Source: Hexactinellida sp. DTS-2022
Lineage: Eukaryota; Porifera; Hexactinellida
Length of the DNA stretch: 64,000 nt
NCBI GenBank assembly: GCA_028753945.1
Contig: JAPNXP010000006.1
Location: 1,612,001 to 1,676,000, forward strand
Direction of reading: 5' to 3'
Part shown: positions 1 to 11,810 of the stretch, piece after piece
Layout: each line of letters opens with the position of its first letter
Position numbering within the stretch: the first letter of the stretch is position 1
Made by a program: the position numbers and the translations under genes
The notes under the pieces: generated by a model
What the model was told of the DNA's origin: nothing
Seen by the model: the letters and a program-made list of their open reading frames with translations, nothing else
The model's database searches: none

Positions 1-996
1 TTGCTCTCCAATTGCAAATTATCTGTCGAACTGAAATTCATTGTCTTAGTTTACAAGAAAAGAGAATATTTAATTTAATTATAATATACAGTAGACACTT
101 AAATAACGAGATTATTAGGATTGCAGAATAAGATGCGAGCAGTTCAAAGAGAGATATGGCATTATGCAGCGAGGGGAGGAGTAATACAGTTGCAGAGAAA
201 AGCTATTAGAATCAACAACAATATTATAAATATTAAGCAAGGCAGAGGTCAAGTTGTAGACAAACTAGGTGGATTTAATTGAGCGAGGAATTAAACTAAT
301 TAGGTAAACTCAATAGATGGAATAGCAACTATGTACTAAGTATGATACCACCCTACATTGTAAATCAATAAATGATATAATCTAACTCAATTTGTAGTAA
401 AAATAAAATAAACCATTTTTGTTGTTGTTTCGTTAATTAATAAAGCGAGCAACGAGACATACCTAGTGCAAAAAGGAATGTTTTATGACTTCTGAGATAT
501 TACAGATACAATTATATCCCTAGACTGTGATAAAACTGCTCGACTAATTAAGCATTTGACATCTAGGTGCTTCTATTGTCAGATAGGTTTACCAAACATA
601 ACTCATAATCTACATTTATGTTACAGAAAGTTGTCTGATCCATCAAATTATAAAATCTAAATTTTCAGTTATCCATCAATTTTAAATCTGATTCGATAAA
701 TTACCAGATATGTTTTATCAAGGCTAATTTAGAAAGTTTAACAGGAAGTAGCCTGAATTATAGAATATTTCCCCCAGTAACTAAACTGTCTAGAGAAATA
801 ACATAAAATATACAAATCTGGATAAAATGCGATTGCGAATTATCAAAGTTCTATATAGTATTTACTTGTAAGAAGCCTGTACTGATAGCATTCAATATAT
901 TATTGCTATAAAGTATAAGTAACAATACTCGTTTTAGCAAAATAACGTTCAAATAAAATTACCATCAAAGTGCAGAAATAGCGGATAAGAACTCAC
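1..996. other. No gene recognised; AT-rich spacer
   Basis: I see no exon with supported splice sites and no recognisable protein here. The stretch is AT-rich, with scattered stops in all frames. It may be intron or 3' flank of the unidentified minus-strand gene whose candidate exons start just to the right. Confidence 0.5.
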
Positions 997-1031
997 CAAT
1001 TTCCTGTTCAACTGTTCTCTGCTGAGCTGAG
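997..1031 (-). CDS. Candidate 35-nt exon of the unidentified membrane-protein gene
   Basis: On the minus strand a 35-nt segment lies between a TTACAG acceptor and a GTGAGT donor. With one nucleotide carried over from the previous exon it reads AQLSREQLNRKL and ends in phase 0. The phase matches that left by the candidate exons at 2866-2877 and 3420-3687. The joining is inferred from splice-site phase only. I do not recognise the product. Confidence 0.25.
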
Positions 1032-1740
1032 CTGTAACATAATTCTTGTAACCACACTCGTGGTACCCTATTAACCAATAGAATGATAATTTTGGATATG
1101 CAATAACTAACGCTACGTGTATTACGCCCTAAACGACATATTTTATATTTAATTAAGTTAAGAATAAAATTATAAACCATGCAGCTATACATTTTACATG
1201 CCTGCTTGATTGGAGAGGAATACCTCTATCGTCCTAGCAACCTCTAAGTCGCGCTGGATTGTCTGACGAGTAATACAACACTAAGGAATATAATATTTAT
1301 AGCTATTTATCACGTACATTCACTTGAGTATACGTATAAATTACATAATTTTAACAAAATGAGATCAAATTATATATCTCGTAAGCATTCAATATACTAT
1401 ATCTAAAATCTAGCAAAATCTGTCATTACAGATAAATAGAAAACTGACAGAATAGAAGTTTAGAAATATCATATCCAATGAAACAGAGTATCGCGAATTT
1501 TGTCCCACCTAAAATAGCGTGATGTCTATCTCAAACCAAAACTATTTAGCTTTCAAAGAATTGCAATACGAGACAGTTCAGTATATTCTAACAATAATTG
1601 ATTATAGCGAACTACAGCGGTGAATAAGCGTCTTGATAGCCACAAGCTGCTAAGCAGTTCGAGGAGATAAATTTAGAACCACATCGAATCAATTATTCAA
1701 AATTATTATGATGTACGAATCAGTACGATACATTACATTA

Positions 1741-1910
1741 CAGTAGAACCTCGTTAGTACGAACACAGTGGACCGTAAAATGTGTTCGCCTTATCCGACA
1801 TTCGTATTAATCGATAACATTTGTATTGAAAAGGCTTTGAAGGGGCTGAAATAGTGTTCGTATTAACCGGAATTTCGTATTAACTGTGTTCGTACTAACG
1901 AGTTATACCG
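1741..1910. mobile_element. pogo-like MITE, family A
   Basis: A 170-bp non-autonomous element with terminal inverted repeats starts CAGTAGAACCTCGTTAGTAC. Its right end reads as the complement and both ends abut TA, the usual Tc1/mariner-pogo target. The interior repeats the theme (CGTATTAA, TTCGCCTTATCCG). Sister copies lie at 3192-3356, 11811-12458 (with an insertion), 20690-20762 (truncated) and 25546-25692. Confidence 0.75.
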
Positions 1911-2865
1911 TATATTGTCTACCAAATACTTTCAAGAGATTATTTTTAATCCGACAATGAGTCTACCAGGTGAATAGCAGGCTGCAATCAATGAGTATAA
2001 GGCTATAATCTTTCTTGAGGTTAATATCATATGATAGAGGAAACTAGTCACGAAGGAAGATATTCCTTAAGGCTAGTCGCTAATTTGCTGAATGAATAAT
2101 CATATGTTCTGTTAAGAATAGAAGCAAATTGTAAATTAAGGAACTGAATAAGAATGTAGATTTCATAATGTAATCAGATTTGTGATATTTGATAAAGAAG
2201 CTTGAAGGCAGATCTTCTATATTTGCTAGAATTCCTTAAAAGGAATTAAATCGAATTAGATGATTAGCAACAGATCTTAACAGAGAGGCATCTAAATTGG
2301 TTTGTGCTGAGGTGTAGCTTCTCATTTTAAAAAGGGAATCTTCAATTCGGGCATAAGTCCTTAGATGATGACAAAGAATGAAAATACAGTTGCAAATCTC
2401 AGGAATTGTTTGGTATTAAAAGGAATTGCCGATGTAATTATTAGCTTATATAATATATAGTTTTTCAAAGTGATACACATCTATCCGATAGACTGGTACG
2501 ACAGTATTATTGAAACTTAATTAATTAAATTCGGCTCACTAAAGCAGTTGATTGTATTTAATAGGTGACGCTATAAGATAGTAGTTATATCACAAGTTCT
2601 ACATTATTAATGATTACACAAGTTTAGCTTGTATCAGATTTATCAGACAGATCAGATATTGTGGTTCAACCATTCCAACTTGCAGTATTCTAAGTGATAC
2701 AAGGCATTCATAAGTATGTGTAGATATACGTAATCTGCGATGCGATTGAGAAACCAGTTACGAGACCCACAGAGAGCAGTTATTGTCATAACTAAAATAC
2801 TCTCATTAGCTATAAAGCCATAAACTGAATATATTGTAAATATAGAATGCATTATAATAGTTTAC
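1911..2865. other. No gene recognised
   Basis: AT-rich sequence with no supported coding potential and no repeat termini that I can pair. It is probably intronic to the unidentified minus-strand gene, if the exons at 997-1031 and 2866-2877 are real. Confidence 0.4.
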
Positions 2866-2877
2866 CTCCTGTTTTGC
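2866..2877 (-). CDS. Candidate 12-nt microexon
   Basis: On the minus strand GCAAAACAGGAG sits between CTGCTTACAG (good acceptor) and GTAAAC (acceptable donor). Length 12 preserves phase 1 between the exon at 3420-3687 and that at 997-1031, giving the local reading QEGKTGAQLS. Microexons this short are real in animals but cannot be proven without transcripts. Confidence 0.22.
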
Positions 2878-3029
2878 CTGTAAGCAGTCATCTGATAAAA
2901 GAAAGTTATCTAGAGACGAAATAGAATTAATTAATTAATTAAAATAACATTAAGACCAACTAAAATATCTAAATATTGCTAAATAATATAATCAAAGACT
3001 CTTTATACTATTACACAATTAAATTATAG

Positions 3030-3191
3030 ATACGGTAAACTCCGCGTAATAGAGCCACCGATTAATTGAGTGAACATGCCACAAGATTTACGGAACGGAA
3101 TTGTAGTTTGGAATGCAATATTTCGGTTAATCGGGTCAAAGTATCCGCGGGCCAAAGAGTCCAAATTATGCTGTAATACAAATTTAATATA
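3030..3191. repeat. Diverged family-B MITE remnant
   Basis: The stretch carries family-B words (CTCCGCGTAATAGAGCC, CGGTTAATCGGGTC) found intact at 13907-14094 and 20429-20613, but no clean paired termini. A family-A MITE follows immediately. Confidence 0.45.
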
Positions 3192-3356
3192 CAGTAGAAG
3201 CTCCTTAGTGCGAACACAGGTAATATGAAATTCCGGTTAACAATTTCAATCCCCTTCAAAGCTTTCCAATACAAATTATATTGGTTAACACGAATTTCGG
3301 ATAAGGCGAACGCATTTTGATAATCCCCTGGTGTTCGTACTAACGAAGTTCTACCG
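3192..3356. mobile_element. pogo-like MITE, family A
   Basis: A 165-bp copy of the family at 1741-1910. It starts CAGTAGAAGCTCCTTAGTGC after TA, ends GTTCTACCG before TA, and has the same interior in the opposite order of decay. Confidence 0.7.
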
Positions 3357-3419
3357 TACATTTGTATTATTCAACCCAATTGTCTCAACCTTCAATGTAT
3401 AGTTAGTACTAACCTTCTT

Positions 3420-3687
3420 GTAGTGAGATCGGGGCTCGTATAAGCAATAGGAACATAATTACTCCCAGCAGAACTCCCGCTAGCATTGGCATTGCATACA
3501 TTGCGAGTGCAAACGCTCTGCGCAGGAATCTCAGTCTCCGCCGCAGCTGGTGACTGCGGGAAGTTCCTCTGTGTGAGTGGTTGTTGCGGGAGTGGAGATT
3601 GTTCATGTGTCGGTGTTGGTGATTCAAGTGGGATAAACCATTCAGTCCGTACTCCATACCGTTATTCCTATTCAGTATAAGATCCAT
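3420..3687 (-). CDS. Exon of an unidentified single-pass membrane protein
   Basis: The reading frame starts MDLILNRNNGMEYGLNGLSH, passes through a His/Asn/Ser/Arg-rich linker, then a basic patch (RRRLRFLRRAF) followed by a hydrophobic segment of about 22 residues (AMPMLAGVLLGVIMFLLL). It closes at a GTTAGT donor after LQEG, so the gene continues leftward. The basic cluster before the membrane helix suggests a tail-anchored or type II-like topology, which is inference. The exon at 7608-7879 lies upstream on the same strand, but its donor phase does not match an acceptor here, so either an intermediate exon is missing or these are two genes. I do not recognise the family. Confidence 0.5.
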
Positions 3688-3837
3688 TATGCACTACTCT
3701 ACTTATACATAATTTTATCAGAAAACAGAAGACAACCATTCTCTAACTTAGCCAACATTATTGCTATGTTCATAATAAACATAGAATATCTGACTCTGTA
3801 GGCACAATAAAGCATAATTATTAATTAGTGATCATTT

Positions 3838-3965
3838 AAACGACAGTCAACTGCTTAATGGGGTCACTGGCTAATGGAGTCAACTGCTTAATGAGGTCAT
3901 TTTTCAGGAATAGATGCAATATAATTTAATATTTCGGTTAATTGGGTCAATATTTATATTGTTAT
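3838..3965. repeat. Family-B MITE remnant
   Basis: The word GTCAACTGCTTAATG occurs twice and CGGTTAATTGGGTCAA once, as in the family-B elements at 13907 and 20429. Termini are not clean. Confidence 0.4.
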
Positions 3966-4059
3966 TCGAGTCCAAGTTTAGGTTATTCTGGGAATGATTA
4001 GAGTTTAATTGGAAAAATATTAGCTTAAAAATAATCAGTGTATTTGTACCTATTTATAT

Positions 4060-5190
4060 TCTAGTAGTACAAGCTGCTAGTCCGCGCTACGCGCGTTCTT
4101 ACAACTTGCACTCGAGCCTGCGGCCCTCGCTTGTATTTCAAACACACGCCTTTTCAAATTAAATGCCGGTTGTATTTATATACATACTCCAATAGACGTA
4201 ATGCAAATTGAGTAATGTATGTGCAAGATTGAGCTCAAACTGAATCTATAAAAAAATGTCGGTCATGTAACGAAAAATTAACAAAAATTATATACCAACA
4301 AGCTTTTTGCCATTTTGTAATAAAAAAGGACGGGCTGTAATACTTACCCCTAGAGTATTATTTAAATTTCAAAGGCCTTATACGCAGGTTGATTATACTA
4401 TGGGGAATCATATGGGTAATATTAAGTGAATTTTAATGATTTTCAAAATGTGACAATGACGTCATAACTTAATGAGGTGTGAAAATTTCGGGTGGAAACG
4501 TCAACTTGTTGTCGGGGGCCAAAAGTTACCCCTATATGTCAAAAATCAAATTTCGAAACCGTCCAGTTTCTTCAATAAACTCGGAACATACAAACAAGTA
4601 TATACACACACCCACACAGGTTTGTGTTTAATAGTAGAAAAGATAAAAGGATTTTAGTGTCTCCATCAAAGTATCAATTGTTATGTGTGCATTATAGAAT
4701 GCCTATCTGAGACTGTGATTTAATTGGTCGAGAGGAAGTTCATTAATGCAATCAGTTATTTGTGTTCCGTCTGTCTAGCCATACATTTCTAACATTCAAT
4801 TGTGTCTATATTTGATATCCAATTAATACTAATCAATTCAATAACTTCTCCACAGCCCAAAGTCAGGGGTCCACAGAGTTGAAGTTTCTTAGTCATTTAT
4901 AATTTTCTATTTGGAGTCGGTTTATTATTATACACGGACATGCTTTCGTATCTAGAAAATTGTCAGTTCCAATTAGCATAAATATTAAACAGTACCGCGC
5001 TGATTAGTATTACCCCATATATTTGCTTTGTCCTTATACGTGTATACCTATGACTGGGGCCCACGGATATAAATAGGTAGCTTAGGGGGCACAGCCCTAC
5101 TCTGAAACAAGTTTGTCCAGAATTAATTGGAGAGACTACGAGTCCTAGAAAGCTGGAAATTTGTATACAGGGGTATTATATACTGCGAAG
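4060..5190. repeat. Dispersed element, left part (Helitron-like hairpin at one end)
   Basis: The segment around 4076-4130 has a GCTAGTCCGCGCTACGCGCG hairpin. The stretches 4430-4620 (ATGACGTCATAACTTAATGA, GTTACCCCTATATG) and 5115-5190 (GAGACTACGAGTCC, GTATACAGGGG) recur at 36280-36350 and 37040-37790. The element continues beyond the insertion at 5191-5592. The Helitron assignment is inference from hairpin plus CTAG-type ends. Confidence 0.4.
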
Positions 5191-5592
5191 CAGAGTAACC
5201 GCGTACGGCGTACTGTACGGTACGGTACGGACTTAGTACGCAGATTATCCTTCCGTACCGTACTTACGCACTCTGTACGCACTCGGTACGCTCTCCGTAC
5301 GTACTTATTTAATGATAGTATAGAATCCTATCTTTTAGCACTTGATTCTTTTTTTAAATCGAATAATAAGTTATGTAAAATTATCAAGATTAACTATCCA
5401 TTCTTGGTAGAAAATTCAACTTGCCTTTGTATTGGTTTGAACTTTGTGGTATTTTTAATTTTTATTGGGTTCTGTATTTTCGAATTAGATCCTTGTTTAT
5501 TACTTATTTTTCGAATTATAGAAATACTTGTATATATTGTTAATTTTCACAACGTATTATTGCGTACCGTACGAACGTACGCGGTTACTCTG
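5191..5592. mobile_element. hAT-like MITE with 8-bp target duplication CTGCGAAG
   Basis: A 402-bp element has inverted ends CAGAGTAACCGCGTACG / CGTACGCGGTTACTCTG and a perfect 8-bp duplication, CTGCGAAG, at 5183-5190 and 5593-5600. The related repeat near 36340 carries the uninterrupted site, so the boundaries are supported by an empty site within this window. Both ends contain clustered GTACGG/CGTACC words, possibly subterminal transposase sites. The 161-codon frame across it is not a gene. Confidence 0.85.
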
Positions 5593-6080
5593 CTGCGAAG
5601 TCGATGTATTGGTTTTTCAAGAGAAATATTCACATTTAAAAGGTGACAAAATAAGTTAACCAATTAAATTCTAGGGTTTGATAGTATGGATTAGCTATAC
5701 TTCATTCAATTTGTATAAATTGACTGTGCATAATAGAAAGATTTTCTGAGGCTGCAATTTGATTGATTGAAAATATATTCATTTAACCAATTAATCATTT
5801 GTCTAATCTATTGCTTATTTTTCTTTTAATATTATTTGGAATCGAGCTAGCCTTATCGGCAACTGAAATTTATTGAGCTATTAATGGGAGTATATTAGAA
5901 TTTCCCAAACAGATTACATTGTATAGCATTCTTATTAAGGGGACTTTATGAGGAATATATTTTATACACAACTGAGATGTATAATTTAAATGATTAGTTT
6001 CAAGGCGTAGTAAGGCTGCGCAGCGGTCGTCAATTGAACCGTCGCAAAGCGACCGAGACCGAAGGGCTCGCATTATTATA
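5593..6080. repeat. Dispersed element, right part
   Basis: Continues the repeat interrupted at 5191. The stretch 5673-5870 (TTTGATAGTATGGATTAGC, TTTTCTGAGGCTGCAATTTG) closely matches 36645-36850. The end near 6040-6070 reads GCGACCGAGACCGAAGGGCTCG-like, as at 36985-37010. Confidence 0.55.
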
Positions 6081-6460
6081 ACTCGATTGTTGTGTTTGTT
6101 TGTCAGGATTGTATTAAAGTGATGAGGGAATAGAAACCGCATTTAGAATTGAGATAGACTAACTTTCAAATATTATAATAGGTAAACAAGTATGCTAATT
6201 ACGAATTTCGCATTTATAAATTTCAATTACGAATATTTATTGTTGTTGTTTACAAAAATAGGCAAACAAATTAATGAAAATTCAAAATGAACCTAGAAGT
6301 TAGCTTTCAATGAGTATTATAGGTAAACAAGTATGCTGATTAATGATTACAAATTCATTTTTTATTCATCTTTAGTGTGATTATTTATTGAAAGAGAGAG
6401 ACGGCGTATCAGTTGATTTATCCGTCGCAAATGGACCGAGACCGAAGGGCTCGTTTTCTT
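6080..6460. repeat. Dispersed repeat with 141-bp internal unit
   Basis: GGTAAACAAGTATGCT recurs at 6181 and 6322, defining a unit of about 141 bp. The end reads GACCGAGACCGAAGGGCTCG. The same family occurs at 24780-25118 and inverted at 51810-52260. Confidence 0.6.
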
Positions 6461-6939
6461 AAATTCAATAGGATTCTATTATGTATAAAAACTATCATGA
6501 TAATCGTCAAAGACATTTTTTGGTTATTAAAACAGTATTTTATATTCGAGCATATTTGAGCACTTTAACTGCAAATTTGTATGTTATTAATAGAATTTGG
6601 TTATCAGAAGAAATTATTGAGTTAGCAGTTATCAGAATATTATCGCATTTGCAATGGGCTGTTAAATCAAAGTTTTCCCACAGAGGATGTTGATTCCAGG
6701 TATATTAAAATGTATATATATAAAATATACGATAGTGTAACATCTCATTTCGTTGTAAAATGATATTTGGTTGTTAACAGCTCCTAATTCGCCATTAGCC
6801 ATTAACAGCTGTTAACAGCAGTTGCTCTGAGAATGAGATATGTTAATAACAAAATATTTGTCAACGTACTATGAAGAAGAACAATGCATTATTTTATGAT
6901 TCCATGAAAGCCTTTACGCTCCATATACTGTAACAACTA

Positions 6940-7106
6940 CAATAAACTCCCGTTATAACCAAGTCGGATATAACGAAATAACTGCTTATAACGAAATGGA
7001 GATTTCCCCAGAGCACTAAATACATTAATAATAATAATCTGCTTATACCGAATATAACGTAGGAAATTACAGATCCCAAGCACTTCGTTATAACGAGAGT
7101 TAACTG
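6940..7106. mobile_element. pogo-like MITE, family C
   Basis: A 167-bp element with ends CAATAAACTCCCGTTATAAC and GTTATAACGAGAGTTAACTG, both next to TA. The internal GTTATAACGAA words are typical of the family. Relatives are at 21827-22693 and about 29995-30137. Confidence 0.75.
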
Positions 7107-7319
7107 TACTTTTTTAGAAAATACTATAAACATTAATGAGCTGCTTCCACTGTATTTAGGAATAGTCAGTTAATAAGGCGAGCTGCGAAAAGAAAATCAC
7201 TGCAATAGAGAGTTAATAGATAATAAATACAAACCGAGCTCTAGGTATCAACAGCTGTAGAATCAATTTAGTAAGTAGTCAAAATGAGTTGTTATGGACC
7301 GAAATATGCATATTATATA

Positions 7320-7445
7320 CAGTTGAAACCGGATATTTTTAACACATTATTTTAACGAAAATTTGTTAAAAATACCCGATTTTACAACAACAACAATAAT
7401 TAATTATCTACAAGAAAATGTGTTAAATATATCCGGTTTCAACTG
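7320..7445. mobile_element. pogo-like MITE, family D
   Basis: A 126-bp element starts CAGTTGAAACCGGATAT and ends ATATCCGGTTTCAACTG, flanked by TA. The GTTAAAAATACCCG interior is mirrored. A diverged relative lies near 32222-32313. Confidence 0.75.
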
Positions 7446-7607
7446 TAGTATATTATTGTTTCTGTCTGATCTGAACAATTCCCCAACAGTTAATTCTACG
7501 CAAGAACGAAGCTAAAAATGTGTTTTTATCGTTCTCTGATGACAATGTAGGTAATATTGCAAGTTAATTGGACCATATTATTGTGAGATATCACTAACAG
7601 AATATAC

Positions 7608-7879
7608 CTCGTAGGAACGTAGTTGTTAGACTGGTTGTGGTTGAGGTTATCCCGTGTGTGTAGCACAGTTACTGTGTCTTCCTCATCGGAGTATACCCCA
7701 GCGTATCCCTGGTCCGGGAGGTGCTCCGAGGCGGGCCTGCGCGGGGGCAGCGCCCTCTCCGGGAGCGCCGCGGGCGGGGGCTCGTTGGGGGCCAGGTTCC
7801 AGTGCATCTTCAGGAGAGTGCTGAGAGAGTCTGTGGGCGGCAGCTGGCTGTCCAGGCTGCAGACGAGGTCTTCTGACAT
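7608..7879 (-). CDS. Candidate first coding exon, unidentified acidic/proline-rich protein
   Basis: The minus-strand frame starts MSEDLVCSLDSQLPP, just after a CCCTAACAG acceptor. That placement suggests a 5' UTR intron. It reads about 91 codons, including a Pro/Ala-rich stretch (NEPPPAALPERALPPRRPAS) and an acidic YSDEED patch, to a GTATAT donor. The region is conspicuously GC-rich compared with its surroundings, like the coding exons of DSTYK and the UBX gene in this window. It may belong with the exon at 3420-3687, but the phases do not match directly. No family recognised. Confidence 0.45.
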
Positions 7880-7885
7880 GAGGCT

Positions 7886-9192
7886 CTGTTAGGGACTAAC
7901 TGATAGGCACACGTCAAAATGCAGTCAATAAACAGTCATAATATAATGGGTCATTCTTGTTACTCAGGTGTAAACTACATTATTCTGTAGCATCTATACC
8001 TATTTTGTTGTGCAGATTCTCAATGGTATTTAAGAAATGGCGTTTCAATCCTATATCTAATATATAATATTAAACATTGATGTATTTTCATTAATCAACA
8101 ATCTTATAGTTGTTGACTTAAATAAGAGCAAAATTAGGTTCGTATTTCACAGTCATGAAATTAAAAAAATAAATATACAGCAGTTATTCAATCAAATGGA
8201 TGTAATTTGCAGATTTTCATAAAAACAAATTTGCTTTGAATATAGTTGTGTTTTTTGATAAAATGTTGTACAATATGTATAGGTAGTCACTAAATATTGA
8301 AACACCAACCTTTAGCAAATAGTAGACAAATACAGATTCAACGGAGTCCTCAATTGAATAGAATCAACACACTAACTAGCTTATATACGTATTTCCAACT
8401 AGCATAAGCAATTTGAGACGAAGTGAGAAATTGAAGTTGTATTGGTACTTCACCAAGGATTTCTTCATAGCTACTAAAGAGGCAAAAGGAATGCATACTC
8501 TTATAACATTGTAATGCAAGAAGTTGCGGATAGCAAATTGGGATATAATCTCGAGTCTGTAAATCTGAGTTAAAATAGATAGAAATAATCACCTCTTCTA
8601 AATTAATTAATACCAATAGAATCAAATTAATTAATTATTACCAATAGAATCAGATTAATTAATACAATAACATTATTACGTTAACTGTAAGGTGACACAA
8701 ACACAGTAGAATAATAGATATTAACCAGTTTGTAATACAATTAAGCATTCTCACAATGGAATAGCGAAGTAATTACAGTGCATTAATATATAAACACAAT
8801 GACAATAAATTAAAGAGGCTAATTATATGCAAACAATAAATGTTATAAATACTATCATGATATTTCGTTTCCTTTAAAAATAATGCATGAATGGCGTAGT
8901 GGAAAGATTGCAGACAAAATATATGAAAATCTAGAATCTAGATAGTATAGAATCGTGTAGATCAGGGGTACTTAAACTTTCTGATATGCCCATAATCCAA
9001 TAATTAAATTACTACGCCTCCGCAACTGTGTAATCTGTTGGATTGGTGGGGGAGATAAAATTGGTATAAGGAATATAAATATATTTCCGGAACGGTATGG
9101 AACTATTTCCTAATTACCAAATTATGGACGGAAAATGTAATTAAATAAATAGTTATAAAACGGGCTATATAGCCTGGGAGGAATATTTTAAA
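7886..9192. other. Gene-free, AT-rich; one hAT-like end
   Basis: No supported exon. At about 8972 the words CAGGGGTACTTAAACTTT look like one end of a hAT element, but I could not find its partner. TTAATTAATTA-type runs occur at 8600-8680. Confidence 0.45.
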
Positions 9193-9200
9193 TCCTAGAA

Positions 9201-9333
9201 CAGGGTTTTTTTTAAGGCCGATCTTGGTGTAAATTTTGCACCAAGATTTTTTGGAGTTACACCACGATTATGGGGCGGCCGCGGCCGCTGCAGTGTTGAG
9301 TTGCACCAAGGTCTCAACCTTAAAAAAACCCTG
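9201..9333. mobile_element. hAT-like MITE with NotI-type GC core, 8-bp duplication TCCTAGAA
   Basis: A 133-bp element with ends CAGGGTTTTTTTTAAGG / CCTTAAAAAAACCCTG and an exact 8-bp target duplication TCCTAGAA (9193-9200 and 9334-9341). The centre has a GC-rich palindrome (GCGGCCGCGGCCGC) in AT-rich surroundings. A second copy with its own 8-bp duplication is at 30447-30575. Confidence 0.85.
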
Positions 9334-9341
9334 TCCTAGAA

Positions 9342-11033
9342 TATTCAATCCCTTAGGTATATTCAGGATTAATTATGGGGTGAATTCAATTCAATTTTTT
9401 TCTACCAGCTTTGGATTAGCCCTTGTTAAGATTTTGGTTAATTAAGCAATAGTTTTTATAGTTCCAGACAAACTATTATTTAGATTGTGTATTAGAATCA
9501 GCATTATTGAAGGCCAAATTTAAGTTAATTTATTAAAATATCAAATAAGTTATATTAAACTGTTTTAAGAATAATTTTTTTTTTCTGGTTACCTAGCTTC
9601 CCCTTTCAAAACCTGGATTCTCCGCGCCCTGGTAAGTGAGACGAGACACGAGTGGGAGGCAACTATAAGGACATTAACCATTAAGAGTCTAGTCTAGTGC
9701 TACGTAAATTACAATGCGTAGCGCTAACCAATAGTAGGAATAGCATATGCAGGCAGGATGAGGTCAGTGGATGAACTGATAAGAATTCTCAATAAATATA
9801 ATACTCCTGTATATCCGAATAATTCGTCTGTCTCCTTTTAGTAGAGATAGTAAATAATCAATAAAATAATAAGAACTAGTAAAGTAATACTGTCTCTGTA
9901 TTTTCTCAAACTCCAAACAAATAATTTCAATTATTATCTATATTTTTCCCAATGCTCCGTAGATTTATGTAACAGCAAATAAAGCCATATTAATAAGTTA
10001 TAACATAATTACACACTTGGATACGAGTTTTCGTCTATGTCAACCTATCTAGCCATCAAACATATCCTAACGTGATTGATTAACACCAACTTCCAATCAA
10101 GATGTTTGTTTGCAAATGTATACAAAGCTAGTTCTCTCTAATCTAAATGATTGATTTCTCAATTTATTTATATCAAAGTAGGAGCATAGAGACAAGTAAA
10201 TTAAATTGGAATTATAAATTCTTATATAAAACTATTTAATTTTTATATTAAATAGTTTTATACCGTTAGTACTAATAAATAAACACAAGTCAGGTCTATA
10301 ATATGAATCGCATTGATCTAGTTCCTGAGCTTATAATCGCTAATTAGGCCACAAATAAGACCAGAAAACAATCCTAAAACTGTGTAATATGCCACTATAC
10401 TGTCTTAATTAGTGTGCAGCTGTGCCAGATGCCATAATTTCCTCAATTAGTGACCCCAACCTCTAATACCCCGTGAATATTTTCTAAATTACTAATATTT
10501 TCATTAAATTATTATTAATACTAGATAAATTGCTTAGCCTTAGCTTCTAATATTTTAGTAATCTTTATAGCTATTTGATTTCAGGACTACATATTACCTT
10601 GAATCAATAAATCCCTCCTCGACCCAAATGAGGGGATCTTATAACTCTTGCTGGAATTTGGGCGATCCTAAATACAATGTCCACTCCTGGAGTACAGTGT
10701 GGCACACTGTGAATTTCCGAAATGTCCAGAATAATCTACTAAGTATCGCACTTGTTATGTACGTATTAAGTATTTCATATAACATGTATTAACGTATTAT
10801 ACGTACGGATTTAGCATAGAACAGCTGAGAAATTATTTTTTTAGTATGTTAAATATTTTAATGCATGACGAGGGAAAGATATTATAATAATTGTAAAAAT
10901 AAGCTATCTTTCACAATAAACCTGATTATTATTCACACATTATATACGTAGATCTTCTATAACTAAGATCATTTTTTTTGTAATACGTGAAGCAATTTAA
11001 CGTATTACATATTATACAACAAGAAGTAACATA
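9342..11033. other. Gene-free, AT-rich
   Basis: No coding potential that I can support. One short inverted repeat (ATAAAACTATTTAA / TTAAATAGTTTTAT) lies at about 10225-10262. Nothing else was recognised. Confidence 0.45.
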
Positions 11034-11226
11034 CAGTCAGGTCTGCTTATTATGAACAAGATTTCGTCTGCTTAATATGAAGTTTTTGTATTATGAACAA
11101 GCCCTATGGTCCCAAATTAACAACTTACATAGGGTTTGTATTAAGTTGAGTTCGCTTATTATGATTTCTCTCTATTATGAACACAATTTTTGGTCCCTTG
11201 AATGTTCATAATAAAAGAACCTGACT
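11034..11226. mobile_element. pogo-like MITE, family E
   Basis: A 193-bp element starts CAGTCAGGTCTGCTTATTATG after TA, and its complement (CATAATAAAAGAACCTGACTG) lies before TA. The internal words TTATTATGAACA and GAACAAG recur in both orientations. Confidence 0.75.
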
Positions 11227-11465
11227 GTATTTATGCTTTAAAAGGTTCCCAGTCCAAAAACGATAAATACAATGCACTGTCATATAACAGTTATTTTCGA
11301 GATAACTTATATAGTAAGAGCAATCTAGTTATGGTATAATAATATAAGTCTGGAAGATATTTTAATTTTCTAAAATACGAGATTTACCATAAATATCGAA
11401 TAATTTTATCAAATCACGTTTTACAGGGTCGGTACGTGTATAATTATACTTAAATATGTAGCTGA

Positions 11466-11804
11466 GTGGAGTCGAAAGAGAGGTCACTTGATACGGTGAG
11501 GACACAATTGAGAATGGAATTTTTGACACATTCCAGCGTTGCTATAGAAAATTCTTCCAAACCTGGTCATGTGATATATCAAATTATCGCAAATTTTACT
11601 CTGAAACCAAATTCAACAATAAAAGGAGGATATGACTTACTTTGGCGAGCTGCCATGGCCGATATAAGCACTCTTTCAATTGCCTCAATATCCAAAAATG
11701 TTTGCACTACTTCAAAGTACATGTGTACAGATTTTGGTGCTTTTATCAAAAAAAATGAAGAATCTGTTGAAATTTTAAGGCCCTCCGCTGGACTACTATA
11801 TTAA
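11466..11804 (+). CDS. Unrecognised 112-codon open frame
   Basis: An open frame from MESKERSLDTVRTQL to PSAGLLY with mixed, non-repetitive composition. It has no obvious splice sites, ends seven bases before a MITE, and stands alone. It could be a remnant of a larger transposon or retrogene, or chance. No domain recognised. Confidence 0.2.
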   Translation: MESKERSLDTVRTQLRMEFLTHSSVAIENSSKPGHVIYQIIANFTLKPNSTIKGGYDLLWRAAMADISTLSIASISKNVCTTSKYMCTDFGAFIKKNEESVEILRPSAGLLY

Positions 11805-11810
11805 GAAAAA

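Noticed and set aside
5161-5646. 161-codon plus-strand frame
   Set aside because: It runs through a hAT-like MITE with an exact duplication and an empty site elsewhere; the frame is accidental.
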